In this document: positions 26,343-36,783 of the stretch, piece after piece
Layout: each line of letters starts with the position of its first letter
How positions within the stretch are numbered: position 1 is the stretch's first letter
DNA from: VXRJ01 sp965246995
GTDB lineage: Bacteria > Acidobacteriota > Vicinamibacteria > Vicinamibacterales > UBA8438
Assembly (NCBI GenBank): GCA_965246995.1
Contig: OZ252008.1
Location: forward strand, 2,418,001 to 2,482,000
DNA: 64,000 nt
Reading direction: 5' to 3'
Translations under genes and position numbers: made by a program
Notes under the pieces: generated by a model
The model's database searches: none
Seen by the model: the letters and a program-made list of their open reading frames with translations, nothing else
What the model was told of the DNA's origin: nothing

Positions 26343-27346
26343 CGGCCGGTGGCGCCCGGCAAGCGCGCGGCGTGGCGGCGGCAGTTGCGGCGTTCTTGCT
26401 AGCCACCGGATGGCCAGGGCCGGATCCTGCCGCGCAGAGCGTGACGCTGGCAGAGATGGGGGAGATCCCGGGGCCCGCGAACCTGGTTCGGGTGCGCGCC
26501 GGCATCGGGTACGTCACGGGCGGCGACACCTTCACCATCTACGACCTTTCCGACCCGGCGAACCCGGTCGCGCACGGTTCTCACACCTTCCCGGAGGAGA
26601 TCTGGGGATTCCGCCTGGCCGGCGACCGGGCCTACGTGGGGGCCAACTTTTTCGGGCTCGGCATCATCGACATCAGCGATCCCGACAACCCTGCGCTGAT
26701 CGGCCGGCACCAGACGCTCGGACAGGCGAAGATCGGCGCTGTCGCTTCCGGCAAGGTAGGGATCATCGACCATATGGAGGGTTTCGTCCTGGTGGACATC
26801 TCGGACGAGACCGCGCCGTCGGGGATCGGTTCGTTCTTCCTCGACGGTTATGCACGTGACGTCGTGACCGCGGGGACGATTGCCTATGCGACCGATTCCC
26901 CCTCCGGCCTGTATGTCTTCGACCTTTCGCGTCCCGGCATGCCGGAGCCGGTCGGTGTCGTGCATGCGCCGGCCGCGCCGGCCGATATCGAGGTCTCGGC
27001 CGGGACCGGCGGGCGGCCGACGCTGATCGTGGGTGCGGGTGGTGGGGACTTGCAGGTGTATGACGTCTCCGACCCGTCGGCGCCGGCCAAGCTGTCGTCG
27101 TTCGAGACGCCGGGGCGTGCCGCCAGCGTGTCGCTCGACGGCGAGCTTGCTTACGTCGCGGACACGGAGGCGGGTGTGGTCGTGGTGGATCTCTCGGACC
27201 CGGCCAATCCGGTACGGGCAGGGGCGTTGGCCACGCCACGCCCGGCCCGCGACATTGCCGCCAACAACGGTGTGGTGCTGGTGGTGGTGGGCGACAGCGA
27301 GCGAGAGGGGCATGACCGCCACGTCATGATCCTCGAGAGCCGGTAG
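26339..27346 (+). CDS. LVIVD-repeat beta-propeller protein
   Basis: 335 residues from GTG 26339, overlapping the previous stop. An N-terminal hydrophobic segment (about 10-25) may be a signal. The body is built of repeats of the form YDLSDPANPVAHG, IDISDPDNPALIG, VDISDETAPSGIG, YDVSDPSAPAKLSS and VDLSDPANPVRAG, about every 42 residues, which define LVIVD/choice-of-anchor type propellers found on cell surfaces. No catalytic residues stand out; a binding or adhesion role is likely. Cotranscribed with propeller 3 and just ahead of the M4 peptidase. Confidence 0.78.
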   Translation: MTAGGARQARGVAAAVAAFLLATGWPGPDPAAQSVTLAEMGEIPGPANLVRVRAGIGYVTGGDTFTIYDLSDPANPVAHGSHTFPEEIWGFRLAGDRAYVGANFFGLGIIDISDPDNPALIGRHQTLGQAKIGAVASGKVGIIDHMEGFVLVDISDETAPSGIGSFFLDGYARDVVTAGTIAYATDSPSGLYVFDLSRPGMPEPVGVVHAPAAPADIEVSAGTGGRPTLIVGAGGGDLQVYDVSDPSAPAKLSSFETPGRAASVSLDGELAYVADTEAGVVVVDLSDPANPVRAGALATPRPARDIAANNGVVLVVVGDSEREGHDRHVMILESR

Positions 27347-27407
27347 CGATATACTGGTACTGCCTGCCTGCTGCCGGGATCCGAAGAGGTCAAGGAACCG
27401 CTCGACC

Positions 27408-29291
27408 GTGCGCCCTTCGTTAACAACTGCCATAGCCGCGCGCTGCTGCGCCACCGGGGCGCTTCTCGCGGCGTTGGGATGGGTCCTGCTTGCCCAGGTC
27501 GCCGCACAGGAGCCGCAGCAGACGATTGTCCGCCGTCCGGTCAGCCCCGGGATGGTGTCTGCGTCCGCCGACCTGACGGAGTTACGCCAGCTCGATGCCC
27601 GGGTGGACGCGATGGCGCGGACCGACGCGCTCGAGTTGACTTCGCGTCTGAGGGACCGGCAGTTGCCGGGGCGGACGCACGAGTACTTCCAGCAGTACTA
27701 CCAGGGAGTGCCGGTGTACGGCGGCGGCGTGTCGCGGCAATTGCGGAACGGCGTCACCGTCTCGATTGCCGGCACGCTCCACGAGACGATCGATATCGCC
27801 ACGATCCCCGCCATCTCGGCTGACGACGCGCTGGCGCAGATGGAGGCATGGTCCGGCGCCGGGCGGGCGACCGATGTGCCCGAGCTCGTGATCCTGCCCC
27901 TGCTGGTAGACCGCTACGTTCTCGCCTACCACGCGCCGATGCGCGACCGGATGCGCTATTTCGTGAATGCCCACACCGGTGCGGTCGTCTGGACGGAACC
28001 GGAGTTCGACGAGCAGAGCGCCGTCGGTGTGGGTCATGGGATTCAGGGTCAGCGCAAGAAGGTGAGCGCGTCGCGGAGCGGTGGTGTATTCCAGGCCCAC
28101 GACCGGTTGCGGCCGGCGGAGATTGTCACGCTCGACCTCCAGTTCGACGTGGAACACGCTGACATGCTGCTCGATCCGATGGGACCGGAGTGGGTGGCGA
28201 GCGATGTCGCGAGTGATTCGGATAACGACTGGACTGATCCAGGGGTGGTGGATGTCCACACCTATGCGGGGTTCACCTACGACTACCTGTACAGCCGGCA
28301 CGACTGGCAGGGCGCGGATGGCAGTGACGGTCGGATCATGACCATGGTCAACGTCAGCGAGGATCCCGAAGCGTTCTTTATCCCGCCACCGTTCGGTCCG
28401 GAGAAAAGTGGCGTGGTGGCGTTCGGGCTGGAGCCTGATGGCACGCCGGCGGCGTCGCTCGACATCGTGGCGCACGAGTTGATGCATGCGGTGACGTACC
28501 ATTCGGTCCGCGCGCGGACCGGCAGCCGGTTCCGCAGCAGCCTCTATTACATCGAGGGGCCGTCCAGTTTCACGACGGAGAGAGGCAGCCGGGCGGATTG
28601 CGACACCGTGTGGAGGGTTCGATCCGGCCCGTTGGCAGCTCGGCCGTTTCACTTGGTCTGCAACGAGGACAACGGTCGCATTCTGCTGTTCATCAATGAC
28701 GGCGGGGCCATCAATGAAGCCTTTTCGGACATTGTCGGGACCTCGGTCGAGTTCATGTTCCACGAACCGGCCATCGGTCCGCTCCGTGCCGACTACGAAA
28801 TCGCCGAAGATTCCATATCCCCGTTCCGATCGCTGAAAGCTCCCCAGTCAATACCGATCCGGGGGACGTCGCAGTTTGATTATCCCGATGCTCTCCGCCG
28901 TGGCGTTCACATCATGCTGCTGACGGACGGCGAGTCCTTTCTGTTCCACCAGTACGGGTCCACGGATCTGGGCGACACGATCGTGCCACTGCCGACGGCA
29001 GGCTATTCCGGCGTGCACTGGAACTCCACGATCCTGAGTCATGCGTTCTATCTGGCGATCGAGGGGGGAGAGAACCGGACCACCGGTCTGTCGGTGGACG
29101 GCGTGGGCGGCGCCAACCGGGAGCAGGTGGAGCGCGCCTTCGTACGCGCCATGACCGAACTGATGCCGGCGAGCGTCAGTTTTTTCCAAGCGGCCGATGT
29201 CATTCGCCAGTCGGCCGAGGATTTGTACGGTCGCGACAGCGAGGTCTATCGCGCGATCGACGAGGCGTTCACGGCGGTCGACCTGGACTAG
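27408..29291 (+). CDS. Secreted M4 (thermolysin-family) zinc metallopeptidase with insertion
   Basis: 627 residues from GTG 27408. Signal segment about 8-33, an FTP-type propeptide (HEYFQQYYQGVPVYGGGV, 91-108) and a PepSY-like stretch (about 130-200) precede the catalytic domain. HELMH (356-360) binds zinc with Glu437 in GAINEAFSD, and VHWNS with a later His matches the proton-donor His of thermolysin. Between HELMH and the Glu are about 81 residues rather than the usual 24, an insertion of roughly 57 that contains two Cys (398, 418). The enzyme should be secreted as a zymogen and digest protein. TATACT at 27350-27355 could serve as its -10. Stop TAG lies in CTAG. Confidence 0.88.
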   Translation: MRPSLTTAIAARCCATGALLAALGWVLLAQVAAQEPQQTIVRRPVSPGMVSASADLTELRQLDARVDAMARTDALELTSRLRDRQLPGRTHEYFQQYYQGVPVYGGGVSRQLRNGVTVSIAGTLHETIDIATIPAISADDALAQMEAWSGAGRATDVPELVILPLLVDRYVLAYHAPMRDRMRYFVNAHTGAVVWTEPEFDEQSAVGVGHGIQGQRKKVSASRSGGVFQAHDRLRPAEIVTLDLQFDVEHADMLLDPMGPEWVASDVASDSDNDWTDPGVVDVHTYAGFTYDYLYSRHDWQGADGSDGRIMTMVNVSEDPEAFFIPPPFGPEKSGVVAFGLEPDGTPAASLDIVAHELMHAVTYHSVRARTGSRFRSSLYYIEGPSSFTTERGSRADCDTVWRVRSGPLAARPFHLVCNEDNGRILLFINDGGAINEAFSDIVGTSVEFMFHEPAIGPLRADYEIAEDSISPFRSLKAPQSIPIRGTSQFDYPDALRRGVHIMLLTDGESFLFHQYGSTDLGDTIVPLPTAGYSGVHWNSTILSHAFYLAIEGGENRTTGLSVDGVGGANREQVERAFVRAMTELMPASVSFFQAADVIRQSAEDLYGRDSEVYRAIDEAFTAVDLD

Positions 29292-29314
29292 GCACTAGGC
29301 ATCCGAGCGGATCG

Positions 29315-30082
29315 ATGGAGAGGACCGGATTCGGCATGACGGCGAAAGGGCTTCTGGTGTCCTTGGGAACCCTGCTCCTGGCCGGGCTGTGGAGCGTGCC
29401 GGCGGCCGCGCAGCCGCCTCTCGTTTCCATCGCCGTCAATATCGGACGGCAAACGGACTCGGTCGGCGTCAGCGACAACGTCGTCTTCACCGAGTTTTCG
29501 GAGGAAGGGGATTTCGACGCTCGCTACCCGGACGCGAACGGACCGCTGTTTGACCTGAACGGCCGGTTCCGGATTGCGGGTGGATTCGCGGTCGGCGGCG
29601 GTGTGTCCCTGCTATCGCGGCGGAACACGATTGACCTGACGGCCCGCGTGCCGTACCCGTTCCGTTTCGACCGCCATCGTGTCGTAGACGGCAAGTCGGC
29701 GCCGCTGGACCGGCGAGAACTTACCGTGAATGTGCATGCGGCGTGGATTGTGCCGCTTGCCCGCTCCGTTGAACTCACGCTGTTTGGTGGCCCGACCTTC
29801 GTCACGTTGACGCAGGATCTGGTTGACCGTATCGAGTACGTCCACGCTTACCCGTACGAAGCGGCCTCGTTCACCCGGGACGTCCACAAGCTGCGTTCCG
29901 AATCGAAGGTCGGATTCGTGGCTGGCGCCGACGTGACTTACTACGTTACCCGGTTTGTGGGTATGGGCGGTACCGTGCAGCTCAACCGCGCCACGATCCC
30001 GCTCAGTTCCGCTGACGGCGGCACCGTCACCTTCGAGACGGGCGGTTTCCAGGCAACCGGCGGCCTCCGCTTCCGGTTCTGA
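29315..30082 (+). CDS. Outer-membrane beta-barrel protein
   Basis: 255 residues (or 248 from the Met at residue 8). Signal peptide ends near VPAAAQ. The mature part alternates polar and hydrophobic residues in strands such as FRIAGGFAVGGGVSLLSRR and VGFVAGADVTYYVTRFVGMG, and ends TGGLRFRF, with the aromatic terminal residue typical of outer-membrane barrels recognised by BamA. Size fits an eight- to ten-strand barrel of the OmpA/OmpW-like group. Twenty-three bases after the M4 gene, same strand. Function beyond that not visible. Confidence 0.75.
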   Translation: MERTGFGMTAKGLLVSLGTLLLAGLWSVPAAAQPPLVSIAVNIGRQTDSVGVSDNVVFTEFSEEGDFDARYPDANGPLFDLNGRFRIAGGFAVGGGVSLLSRRNTIDLTARVPYPFRFDRHRVVDGKSAPLDRRELTVNVHAAWIVPLARSVELTLFGGPTFVTLTQDLVDRIEYVHAYPYEAASFTRDVHKLRSESKVGFVAGADVTYYVTRFVGMGGTVQLNRATIPLSSADGGTVTFETGGFQATGGLRFRF

Positions 30083-30126
30083 CATCGCCTCGGCCCTCGG
30101 CCCGGTATCGACCAGCCCGCTTGGCA

Positions 30127-30147
30127 GCCGTCTTGACGGCCTCTCTC

Positions 30148-30149
<2 letters not shown>
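30127..30149 (+). terminator. Possible terminator after the barrel gene
   Basis: GCCGTC-TT-GACGGC, a 6-base stem with two-base loop, followed by CTCTCTCTC, between the converging barrel and CstA genes. The tail is pyrimidine-rich rather than a T-run, so strength is doubtful. Confidence 0.35.
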
Positions 30150-31842
<1,693 letters not shown>

Positions 31843-31852
31843 GATGCGATCG

Positions 31853-32857
31853 TCAGGGAGCGCACAGGTGGGCGCCCACTTCCTGCAGTGCTTCGAGACC
31901 GTGGACGTCGCGTCGGCGGAGCGGGATCACGATGCGCGGGAGCGACCCGAATGTGTCGGCGATCTCGCGGAGGTAGGCTTGCTCCTGCTCCCGTCGATCG
32001 TCGATGAACGGCCCCGAAGCGTCCACCGTTTCGGAGAGGACCCGGTTGACTACGAGCGCCGCGACCGGCAGGTCGAATCGTTCCAGCGTATCGACGATCC
32101 GCCGGCTCTCGAGAATCGAGAGACGGTCCGGGTTGACCACCAGCAGAAACGCGGTCCGCTCGGTATCGAGCAGTCGCTCGCGTGCCCGCACGAACGTTCG
32201 CCGGCGCGCCTGCAGCAGGGCGGTGACGCGCGCTTCCGCACTGTCGGGCGGATGGTCCGATGCGGAATCGATCAGCGATAGATCGTCCCCCCGGGTCGTT
32301 CCGCCGCCGAGATTGCCGAGCATCGTGCTGAGCCGGGACGCGCGTTGGCGTTGACGTAACAGGCCGTCCATCCAGGCCGCCATCACCTCCGGGAGCGAGA
32401 GCAGACGCACGGTGTGGCCGCTCGGCGCGGTGTCGAAAACCACCAGATCGAAGCGTGCGCCGGCCTCGCCCATCAGCGCGGCCACGCGTTCGAGCAACGC
32501 GGCCTCAACCGCACCCGGCGCCTCGCGGGCAAGGGTCATCTGTCGGTCGATCTCGTCGTACAGCCGCGGATGGACCAGCCGTTTCATCTGCGTCGTCACG
32601 GTCTCGATGTGCGCGGCGGCGGCCGCGTCCGGATCAATCTCGAGACCGGTCAGGTTGGGGACGATTGCCGTCTCGCGATCGCCGATTTCCCGTTCGAAGA
32701 TGTCGCCGAGCGAGTGAGCTGGGTCGGTAGAGACGACCAGGCACCGGCGCCCTTGCCCGGCCGCCGCAAGGGCGATTGCCGCCGCCGTCGTCGTCTTGCC
32801 GACGCCTCCCTTGCCGCCGACGAAGACGAGCTGGTGCGCCAGCGGGTCGTACGGCAT
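31853..32857 (-). CDS. ArsA/Get3-family ATPase
   Basis: 334 residues from ATG 32857; an open extension upstream overlaps the VapC gene. FVGGKGGVGKTTTAAA is the deviant Walker A of the ArsA/Get3/MinD class, STDPAHSLGDIF the switch I segment and FDTAPSGHTVRLLSLP the switch II. No CxxC, so it is not an arsenite pump subunit of the classic type by residues. Bacterial single-domain ArsA homologues are of uncertain role, some proposed to deliver membrane proteins. Position between VapC and a CstA gene, both within about 15 bases, suggests it serves the CstA transporter or the Cys-Cys protein. Confidence 0.85.
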   Translation of the reverse strand: MPYDPLAHQLVFVGGKGGVGKTTTAAAIALAAAGQGRRCLVVSTDPAHSLGDIFEREIGDRETAIVPNLTGLEIDPDAAAAAHIETVTTQMKRLVHPRLYDEIDRQMTLAREAPGAVEAALLERVAALMGEAGARFDLVVFDTAPSGHTVRLLSLPEVMAAWMDGLLRQRQRASRLSTMLGNLGGGTTRGDDLSLIDSASDHPPDSAEARVTALLQARRRTFVRARERLLDTERTAFLLVVNPDRLSILESRRIVDTLERFDLPVAALVVNRVLSETVDASGPFIDDRREQEQAYLREIADTFGSLPRIVIPLRRRDVHGLEALQEVGAHLCAP

Positions 32858-32870
32858 CAGTGCGGTTCCG

Positions 32871-33299
32871 TCACGCGAGTGGATTGGTCCAGCGCAGGCC
32901 GGGGAACCGGGCAAAATCGGTGTCGTTGGAATGCAGTTCGCACTGGTGTTCGATCGCGATGGCGGCAAGATGCGCGTCAGACGTCAGGTTGCCGGCTGTC
33001 CCGGCAGCGTCGAGCATCCGCGCAAGAATCGCCAGATGGCGCGGACCGGGTTCGATGACTTCCACGACTGGCCGATCGAACCACGAGCGTACGTGCTCAA
33101 TCGCAACTCCCGGGCTGAGAGGGGCCGCGAGGACTGAAGGACTCGTCATCAGGCGAATAAAACCACACGTGACGACCCACGGGACAACGACTGGCCGTGG
33201 GCCATTCAGCAGCGATTCCCACCAGCGACGGGAGTTCACGTGTTCCGGCGCCTGCTCGGCATAGGCATATACCAGCAGGTTGATATCCGGCAGGATCAT
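32871..33299 (-). CDS. vapC: VapC-type PIN-domain toxin
   Basis: 142 residues beginning MILPDINLLVYAY, with the first catalytic Asp at position 5. Asp108 (NLTSDAHLAA) and Asp126/128 (SNDTDF) complete the acidic set of PIN ribonucleases. FIRLMTSPSV around 47-56 matches the subfamily whose first strand-helix ends in R-x-T-x-P. PIN toxins cleave tRNA or rRNA to halt growth. ATG overlaps the antitoxin stop by four bases (ATGA), the standard arrangement. Confidence 0.85.
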   Translation of the reverse strand: MILPDINLLVYAYAEQAPEHVNSRRWWESLLNGPRPVVVPWVVTCGFIRLMTSPSVLAAPLSPGVAIEHVRSWFDRPVVEVIEPGPRHLAILARMLDAAGTAGNLTSDAHLAAIAIEHQCELHSNDTDFARFPGLRWTNPLA

Positions 33300-33574
33300 C
33301 GTCGCGATGCCAGCCCGCGGGTCTCGCGGATGAACTCGGTCACATCGAGCTCATCGACGAGTTGGTTGAGCCGCCTCGGATCGACGCCGGGGGCAAAGCC
33401 GGTGGGCGTCGGCGTGACGACGAATGGCTGTAGCGCGTCGACCGCCGAATCCTGCGAGCCCAGCCCCCGCCTGAGGACCGTGTTCAGTGCTTCCTTGAAC
33501 GACAACCGATTCCGCCGAGCGTAGTCCTTCAATCGTTCCGCGACGTTGGGCTCCAACGTGACTGTCGTCCGCAT
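33296..33574 (-). CDS. vapB: VapB-type antitoxin
   Basis: 92 residues from ATG 33574; an alternative start at 33592 lies inside the palindromic control site. MRTTVTLEPNVAERLKDYAR begins a ribbon-helix-helix fold: one DNA-contact strand followed by helices with SFKEALNTVLRRGL. The C-terminal half (about 50-92) would wrap the toxin. Such antitoxins bind their own promoter as dimers, and an inverted repeat covers this start. Coupled to vapC by ATGA. Confidence 0.82.
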   Translation of the reverse strand: MRTTVTLEPNVAERLKDYARRNRLSFKEALNTVLRRGLGSQDSAVDALQPFVVTPTPTGFAPGVDPRRLNQLVDELDVTEFIRETRGLASRR

Positions 33575-33620
33575 GGAAGCATCATGATGCAACCCATGAG
33601 GCGCGTCAAGATGCTTCCAT
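33573..33620 (-). promoter_or_regulatory. Palindromic operator region of vapBC
   Basis: ATGGAAGCATC (33573-33583) and GATGCTTCCAT (33610-33620) are perfect 11-base inverted arms 26 bases apart. GCATCATGATGC (33579-33590) is an overlapping 12-base perfect palindrome. The left arm contains the antitoxin start codon, and the right arm touches the stop of the Cys-Cys protein gene. The pattern suits cooperative binding of RHH dimers for autoregulation; a promoter would sit within or just upstream. Confidence 0.6.
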
Positions 33621-33880
33621 CAACAGCAACGGAAGTGGTCGAGTGGCGAGTGCTCCAGACCCATCCGGGTATGCCAGTCATGGAATCGCTCGAACAGGAT
33701 TGGCTGCAATTCCAGCGTGTAGTACGTCGCGGGGTTCGGCACCCCCATCAACTCGGCGAAGACGAACAACATGAAGAGGTCGTCCTCGTCGCGGCGCGCC
33801 CGTGCCACCGCGCCCCGGTAGGGCGCCATGTAGAACTCGTGCAGCAGTCCCCGGAGCGTGTCGCGGTGCAAGGCGCTCAT
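33620..33880 (-). CDS. Small protein ending in Cys-Cys (cory-CC-star-like)
   Basis: 86 residues, no signal or membrane segment, ending HFRCC before the stop. I recall a small NCBI family called cory-CC-star defined by such an ending, and this protein fits in size and in being next to ArsA-type and CstA genes; that match is from memory and should be verified. The sequence is helical with aromatic-rich YMAPYRGAV and LMGVPNPATYYTLELQPILF. A C-terminal Cys pair could be lipid-modified or bind metal. Between CstA copy 2 and vapBC, same strand. Confidence 0.6.
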   Translation of the reverse strand: MSALHRDTLRGLLHEFYMAPYRGAVARARRDEDDLFMLFVFAELMGVPNPATYYTLELQPILFERFHDWHTRMGLEHSPLDHFRCC

Positions 33881-33925
33881 CGCTTCTCAGAATAGATCGC
33901 CGCGGCGCGCGCGGCTTTCCGCCCG

Positions 33926-35611
33926 TTATGACGTCGCCATGCCCGCCGCAATCCTCCGCTCGCGCATCAGGGCGGAGGCCGCCTCCAGCATGACGAAGAT
34001 CGCGGTGATGATGATCACGACGTCGATCGCCATCAAGAGGTAGCTCCCCTGGTTATACAGGCTGATCAACTGGTAGAGCGCGCTCAGCAGCGCCATCGTG
34101 GTGACGAAGACCATCGGAATCAGCGTGTAGCGCGCCGGCCGGCGCCGCTGCACGAGCATGACGCTGATCACGAGCAACGTCAGGCCGGCCAGCAACTGGT
34201 TTGTCGTGCCGAACAGCGGCCAGATGATCATGCCGCCGCTGCCGTCAGCGCCACCCGCGCCGAACGCCAGCACGAGGCAGGCGCCCACCGCGATGCCGGT
34301 GGCGACATAGCCGTTCTGGAGAGGTGGAATGTTGTAGATAGCACCCCATTCCTGCACGATGTAGCGCTGCAGACGGACGCCGGCGTCCATCGTCGTGCCG
34401 GCGAACAGCACCGCCATAACCGCGAGCAGTGTCTGGGCAAAACCGATCGGCATGCCAAGCCCCGCGGCCGCGATGCGCGATCCGCCTTCCACAAACGCGC
34501 TGATCCCGCCCACCGCGCTGAAGCTCTCCGCGTTGGCGTAGGACGCCTGCCATTCGGTCATCGAGAACCCGGCCGTGACCGCGATGATCGCGACGATCGC
34601 GAGCGTGCCTTCGCCCAGGGATCCCAGGTAGCCGACGAAACGCGCGTCGGTCTCCTTGTTGAGCTGCTTCGACGTGGTGCCGGAACTGACCAGACCGTGG
34701 AAGCCGGAGATCGCGCCGCAGGCGATCGTCACGAAAAGCAGCGGCATTAGCGGCGGCGTCGCCGGCGGCACGTTCGGGTTGATCGCCGGTGCAACGATGG
34801 TTGGGTTCGCCAGGAAGACCGCGCCGTACAGGATGCCGAGTCCGACGAACAGCTGAATGCCGTTGATGTAGTCGCGAGGCTGCAGCAACAGCCAGACCGG
34901 CAGCATCGAGGCGATCGCGGCGTAGGCGAACAGGATCAGGATCCACTGCGCTGACGGGGCGATGCCACCCACCGGGGCCAGCGTGATCGGGAAGAGTTCA
35001 CCCAGGTAGATCACCGCGTACAGGACGATCGTCCCGATGACGGTCGGCCAGGTGATTCCCACTCCCACCCTGTAGAGCAGGACGCCGATCACGACCGCCA
35101 CGAAGACGGCGGTCCAGACGGGGATGACACTCGCGGGAGTGTTGATGAACTCGCCCGCGATGGCGACGGCGAAGACCGCGTTCACCATCAACAGCAGGAA
35201 GAAGACGACGATCATGAAGAGATTGCGCGCCCGGTGGCTTACCACCTCGCCGGTGAGCGAGCCGACGGACAGCGCATTGTTGCGGACACTCGCCCAGATG
35301 GCGCCGAAGTCATGCACGCCGGCGAAGAACATCGTGCCGATCACCACCCAAAGGAAGGCAGGCAGCCACCCCCAGACGACGGCAATGCTCGGGCCGATGA
35401 TCGGCGCCGCACCGGCCACCGCCGTGAAGTGATGGCCCCAGAGGACGACCCGGTTCGTCGGGATGTAGTCGATGTCGTCGCGCATCGTATGCGATGGCGT
35501 TTCGTAGTCCGGGTCGAGCTGGTAGATCTTCTCCGACAGGAACTTCGAGTAGAAGCGGTAGCCTGAGAAGACCGCCACGAGGCCGATCACGGCGAGCACG
35601 ATAGCGTTCAT
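33926..35611 (-). CDS. cstA: CstA-family transporter, copy 2
   Basis: 561 residues, about 16 helices. MRDDIDYIPTNRVVLWGHHF (43-62), GVHDFGAIWASVRNN and FGTTNQLLAGLTLL correspond to the motifs of copy 1, and the lengths match within three residues. ATG overlaps the stop of the P1 peptidase gene (ATGA), so the transporter is coupled to a peptidase. That suits the peptide-uptake role proposed for CstA: import followed, or preceded, by cleavage. No regulatory site is visible apart from the shared operon promoter upstream of the peptidase. Confidence 0.9.
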   Translation of the reverse strand: MNAIVLAVIGLVAVFSGYRFYSKFLSEKIYQLDPDYETPSHTMRDDIDYIPTNRVVLWGHHFTAVAGAAPIIGPSIAVVWGWLPAFLWVVIGTMFFAGVHDFGAIWASVRNNALSVGSLTGEVVSHRARNLFMIVVFFLLLMVNAVFAVAIAGEFINTPASVIPVWTAVFVAVVIGVLLYRVGVGITWPTVIGTIVLYAVIYLGELFPITLAPVGGIAPSAQWILILFAYAAIASMLPVWLLLQPRDYINGIQLFVGLGILYGAVFLANPTIVAPAINPNVPPATPPLMPLLFVTIACGAISGFHGLVSSGTTSKQLNKETDARFVGYLGSLGEGTLAIVAIIAVTAGFSMTEWQASYANAESFSAVGGISAFVEGGSRIAAAGLGMPIGFAQTLLAVMAVLFAGTTMDAGVRLQRYIVQEWGAIYNIPPLQNGYVATGIAVGACLVLAFGAGGADGSGGMIIWPLFGTTNQLLAGLTLLVISVMLVQRRRPARYTLIPMVFVTTMALLSALYQLISLYNQGSYLLMAIDVVIIITAIFVMLEAASALMRERRIAAGMATS

Positions 35612-36702
35612 CGTCTGTTCTCCTTCACGTCGTCGGCCAGATCACGCACTGCCGGGTAGCCCGGCACCCCCGTCGCAGCGCGCACCGCGCGGACTATTGC
35701 CTCGGCCGTCGCATCGGCGGCCAGTGCGCCGATGCGGAGCCGTCCGATGTCGGTTGCCCACTCGCCAGCTTCGATGGCGCCGGTCGAGAGCGCAAAGATC
35801 GTATCGCCGTCGACCGGCGTGTGGGCCGGCCGTACCGCACGCGCCAGCCCATCGTGCGCCATGCGGGCGACGACACTCAATTGTGCCTGCGTCAGCGGCA
35901 CGTTGGTTGCCACGACACCGATCGTCGTGTTTTCACCCCGAGGTGCCGCGAGGGGCGGCTGGCGGAGCAGGGAGCCCGCCCCTTCCAGTGCGCCGCCATC
36001 CAGGGTTCGGACACCGGCGATCAGCGCACCGGATTGGGGGTCGTGGATGTCTCCGACGGCGTTGACGGCCATCAGTGCGGCGATGCGGACGCCGCCCGGC
36101 AACTCGATCAGTGCGGTGCCGATACCCCCCTTCATCGCCCGATCGGGACCACCCAGCTTGCCGACCGTCGCGCCTGTCCCGGCACCGACACTCCCTTCGG
36201 TGATGTCGCCGGTGGTCGCCGCCTGCGCGGCGCGGTAGCCGCACTCGGCATCGGGCCGGATTTTCCCGTCGCCGACCGTCAAGTCGAAAAGAATAGCGGC
36301 GGGAACGATGGGTACCGGCCCGCCGCGCGTCGGGAATCCGACGCCGCGTTCGTCCAGGTAACGCATAACGCCGTCGGCGGCGGCGAGCCCGAACGCGCTG
36401 CCGCCGGAAAGCACGATGGCGTGTACCTGCTGTATGCGGTTCGCGGGATCGAGCAGCGCAGTCTCCCGGGTGCCGGGCGAGGCGCCGCGAACATCCACCG
36501 CGGCGGTCGCGCCCGCTTCCGCCAGGACGACGGTGCAACCGGTCGGCCGGGCGTCGAGCGTGTGGTGACCCACGGCGAGGCCGTCGATGGCGGTCAGCCC
36601 CCGTATCGTCATCGATCCGCCCGCGATGGCAACGCCTTCGTGTGCAGTGCCCGCCATGGCGGCGCAAATGACGGCGCAGCCGAGGCGTACTGTCACTCTC
36701 AT
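35608..36702 (-). CDS. P1-family aminopeptidase (DmpA-like)
   Basis: 364 residues. LSGGSAFGLAAADGVMRYL (about 137-155) and GGPVPIVPAAILFDL are the glycine-rich motifs of the DmpA/P1 family, whose members cut themselves before a Ser or Thr that becomes the nucleophile. Here the equivalent site lies at NTTIGVVATNVPL, so Thr takes the place of the usual Ser. An N-terminal hydrophobic stretch up to residue 20 may be a signal peptide, with an internal Met (MTIRGL, residue 31) as an alternative cytoplasmic start. These enzymes remove N-terminal L- or D-residues or beta-amino acids. Confidence 0.85.
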   Translation of the reverse strand: MRVTVRLGCAVICAAMAGTAHEGVAIAGGSMTIRGLTAIDGLAVGHHTLDARPTGCTVVLAEAGATAAVDVRGASPGTRETALLDPANRIQQVHAIVLSGGSAFGLAAADGVMRYLDERGVGFPTRGGPVPIVPAAILFDLTVGDGKIRPDAECGYRAAQAATTGDITEGSVGAGTGATVGKLGGPDRAMKGGIGTALIELPGGVRIAALMAVNAVGDIHDPQSGALIAGVRTLDGGALEGAGSLLRQPPLAAPRGENTTIGVVATNVPLTQAQLSVVARMAHDGLARAVRPAHTPVDGDTIFALSTGAIEAGEWATDIGRLRIGALAADATAEAIVRAVRAATGVPGYPAVRDLADDVKENRR

Positions 36703-36783
36703 CGGGCGGTCAATGCTACCTGAAATCCGTTCCCGGGTGCGCTGATTTAGGTAGCACGACCCACGGAACGGTAGAATGGCCGG

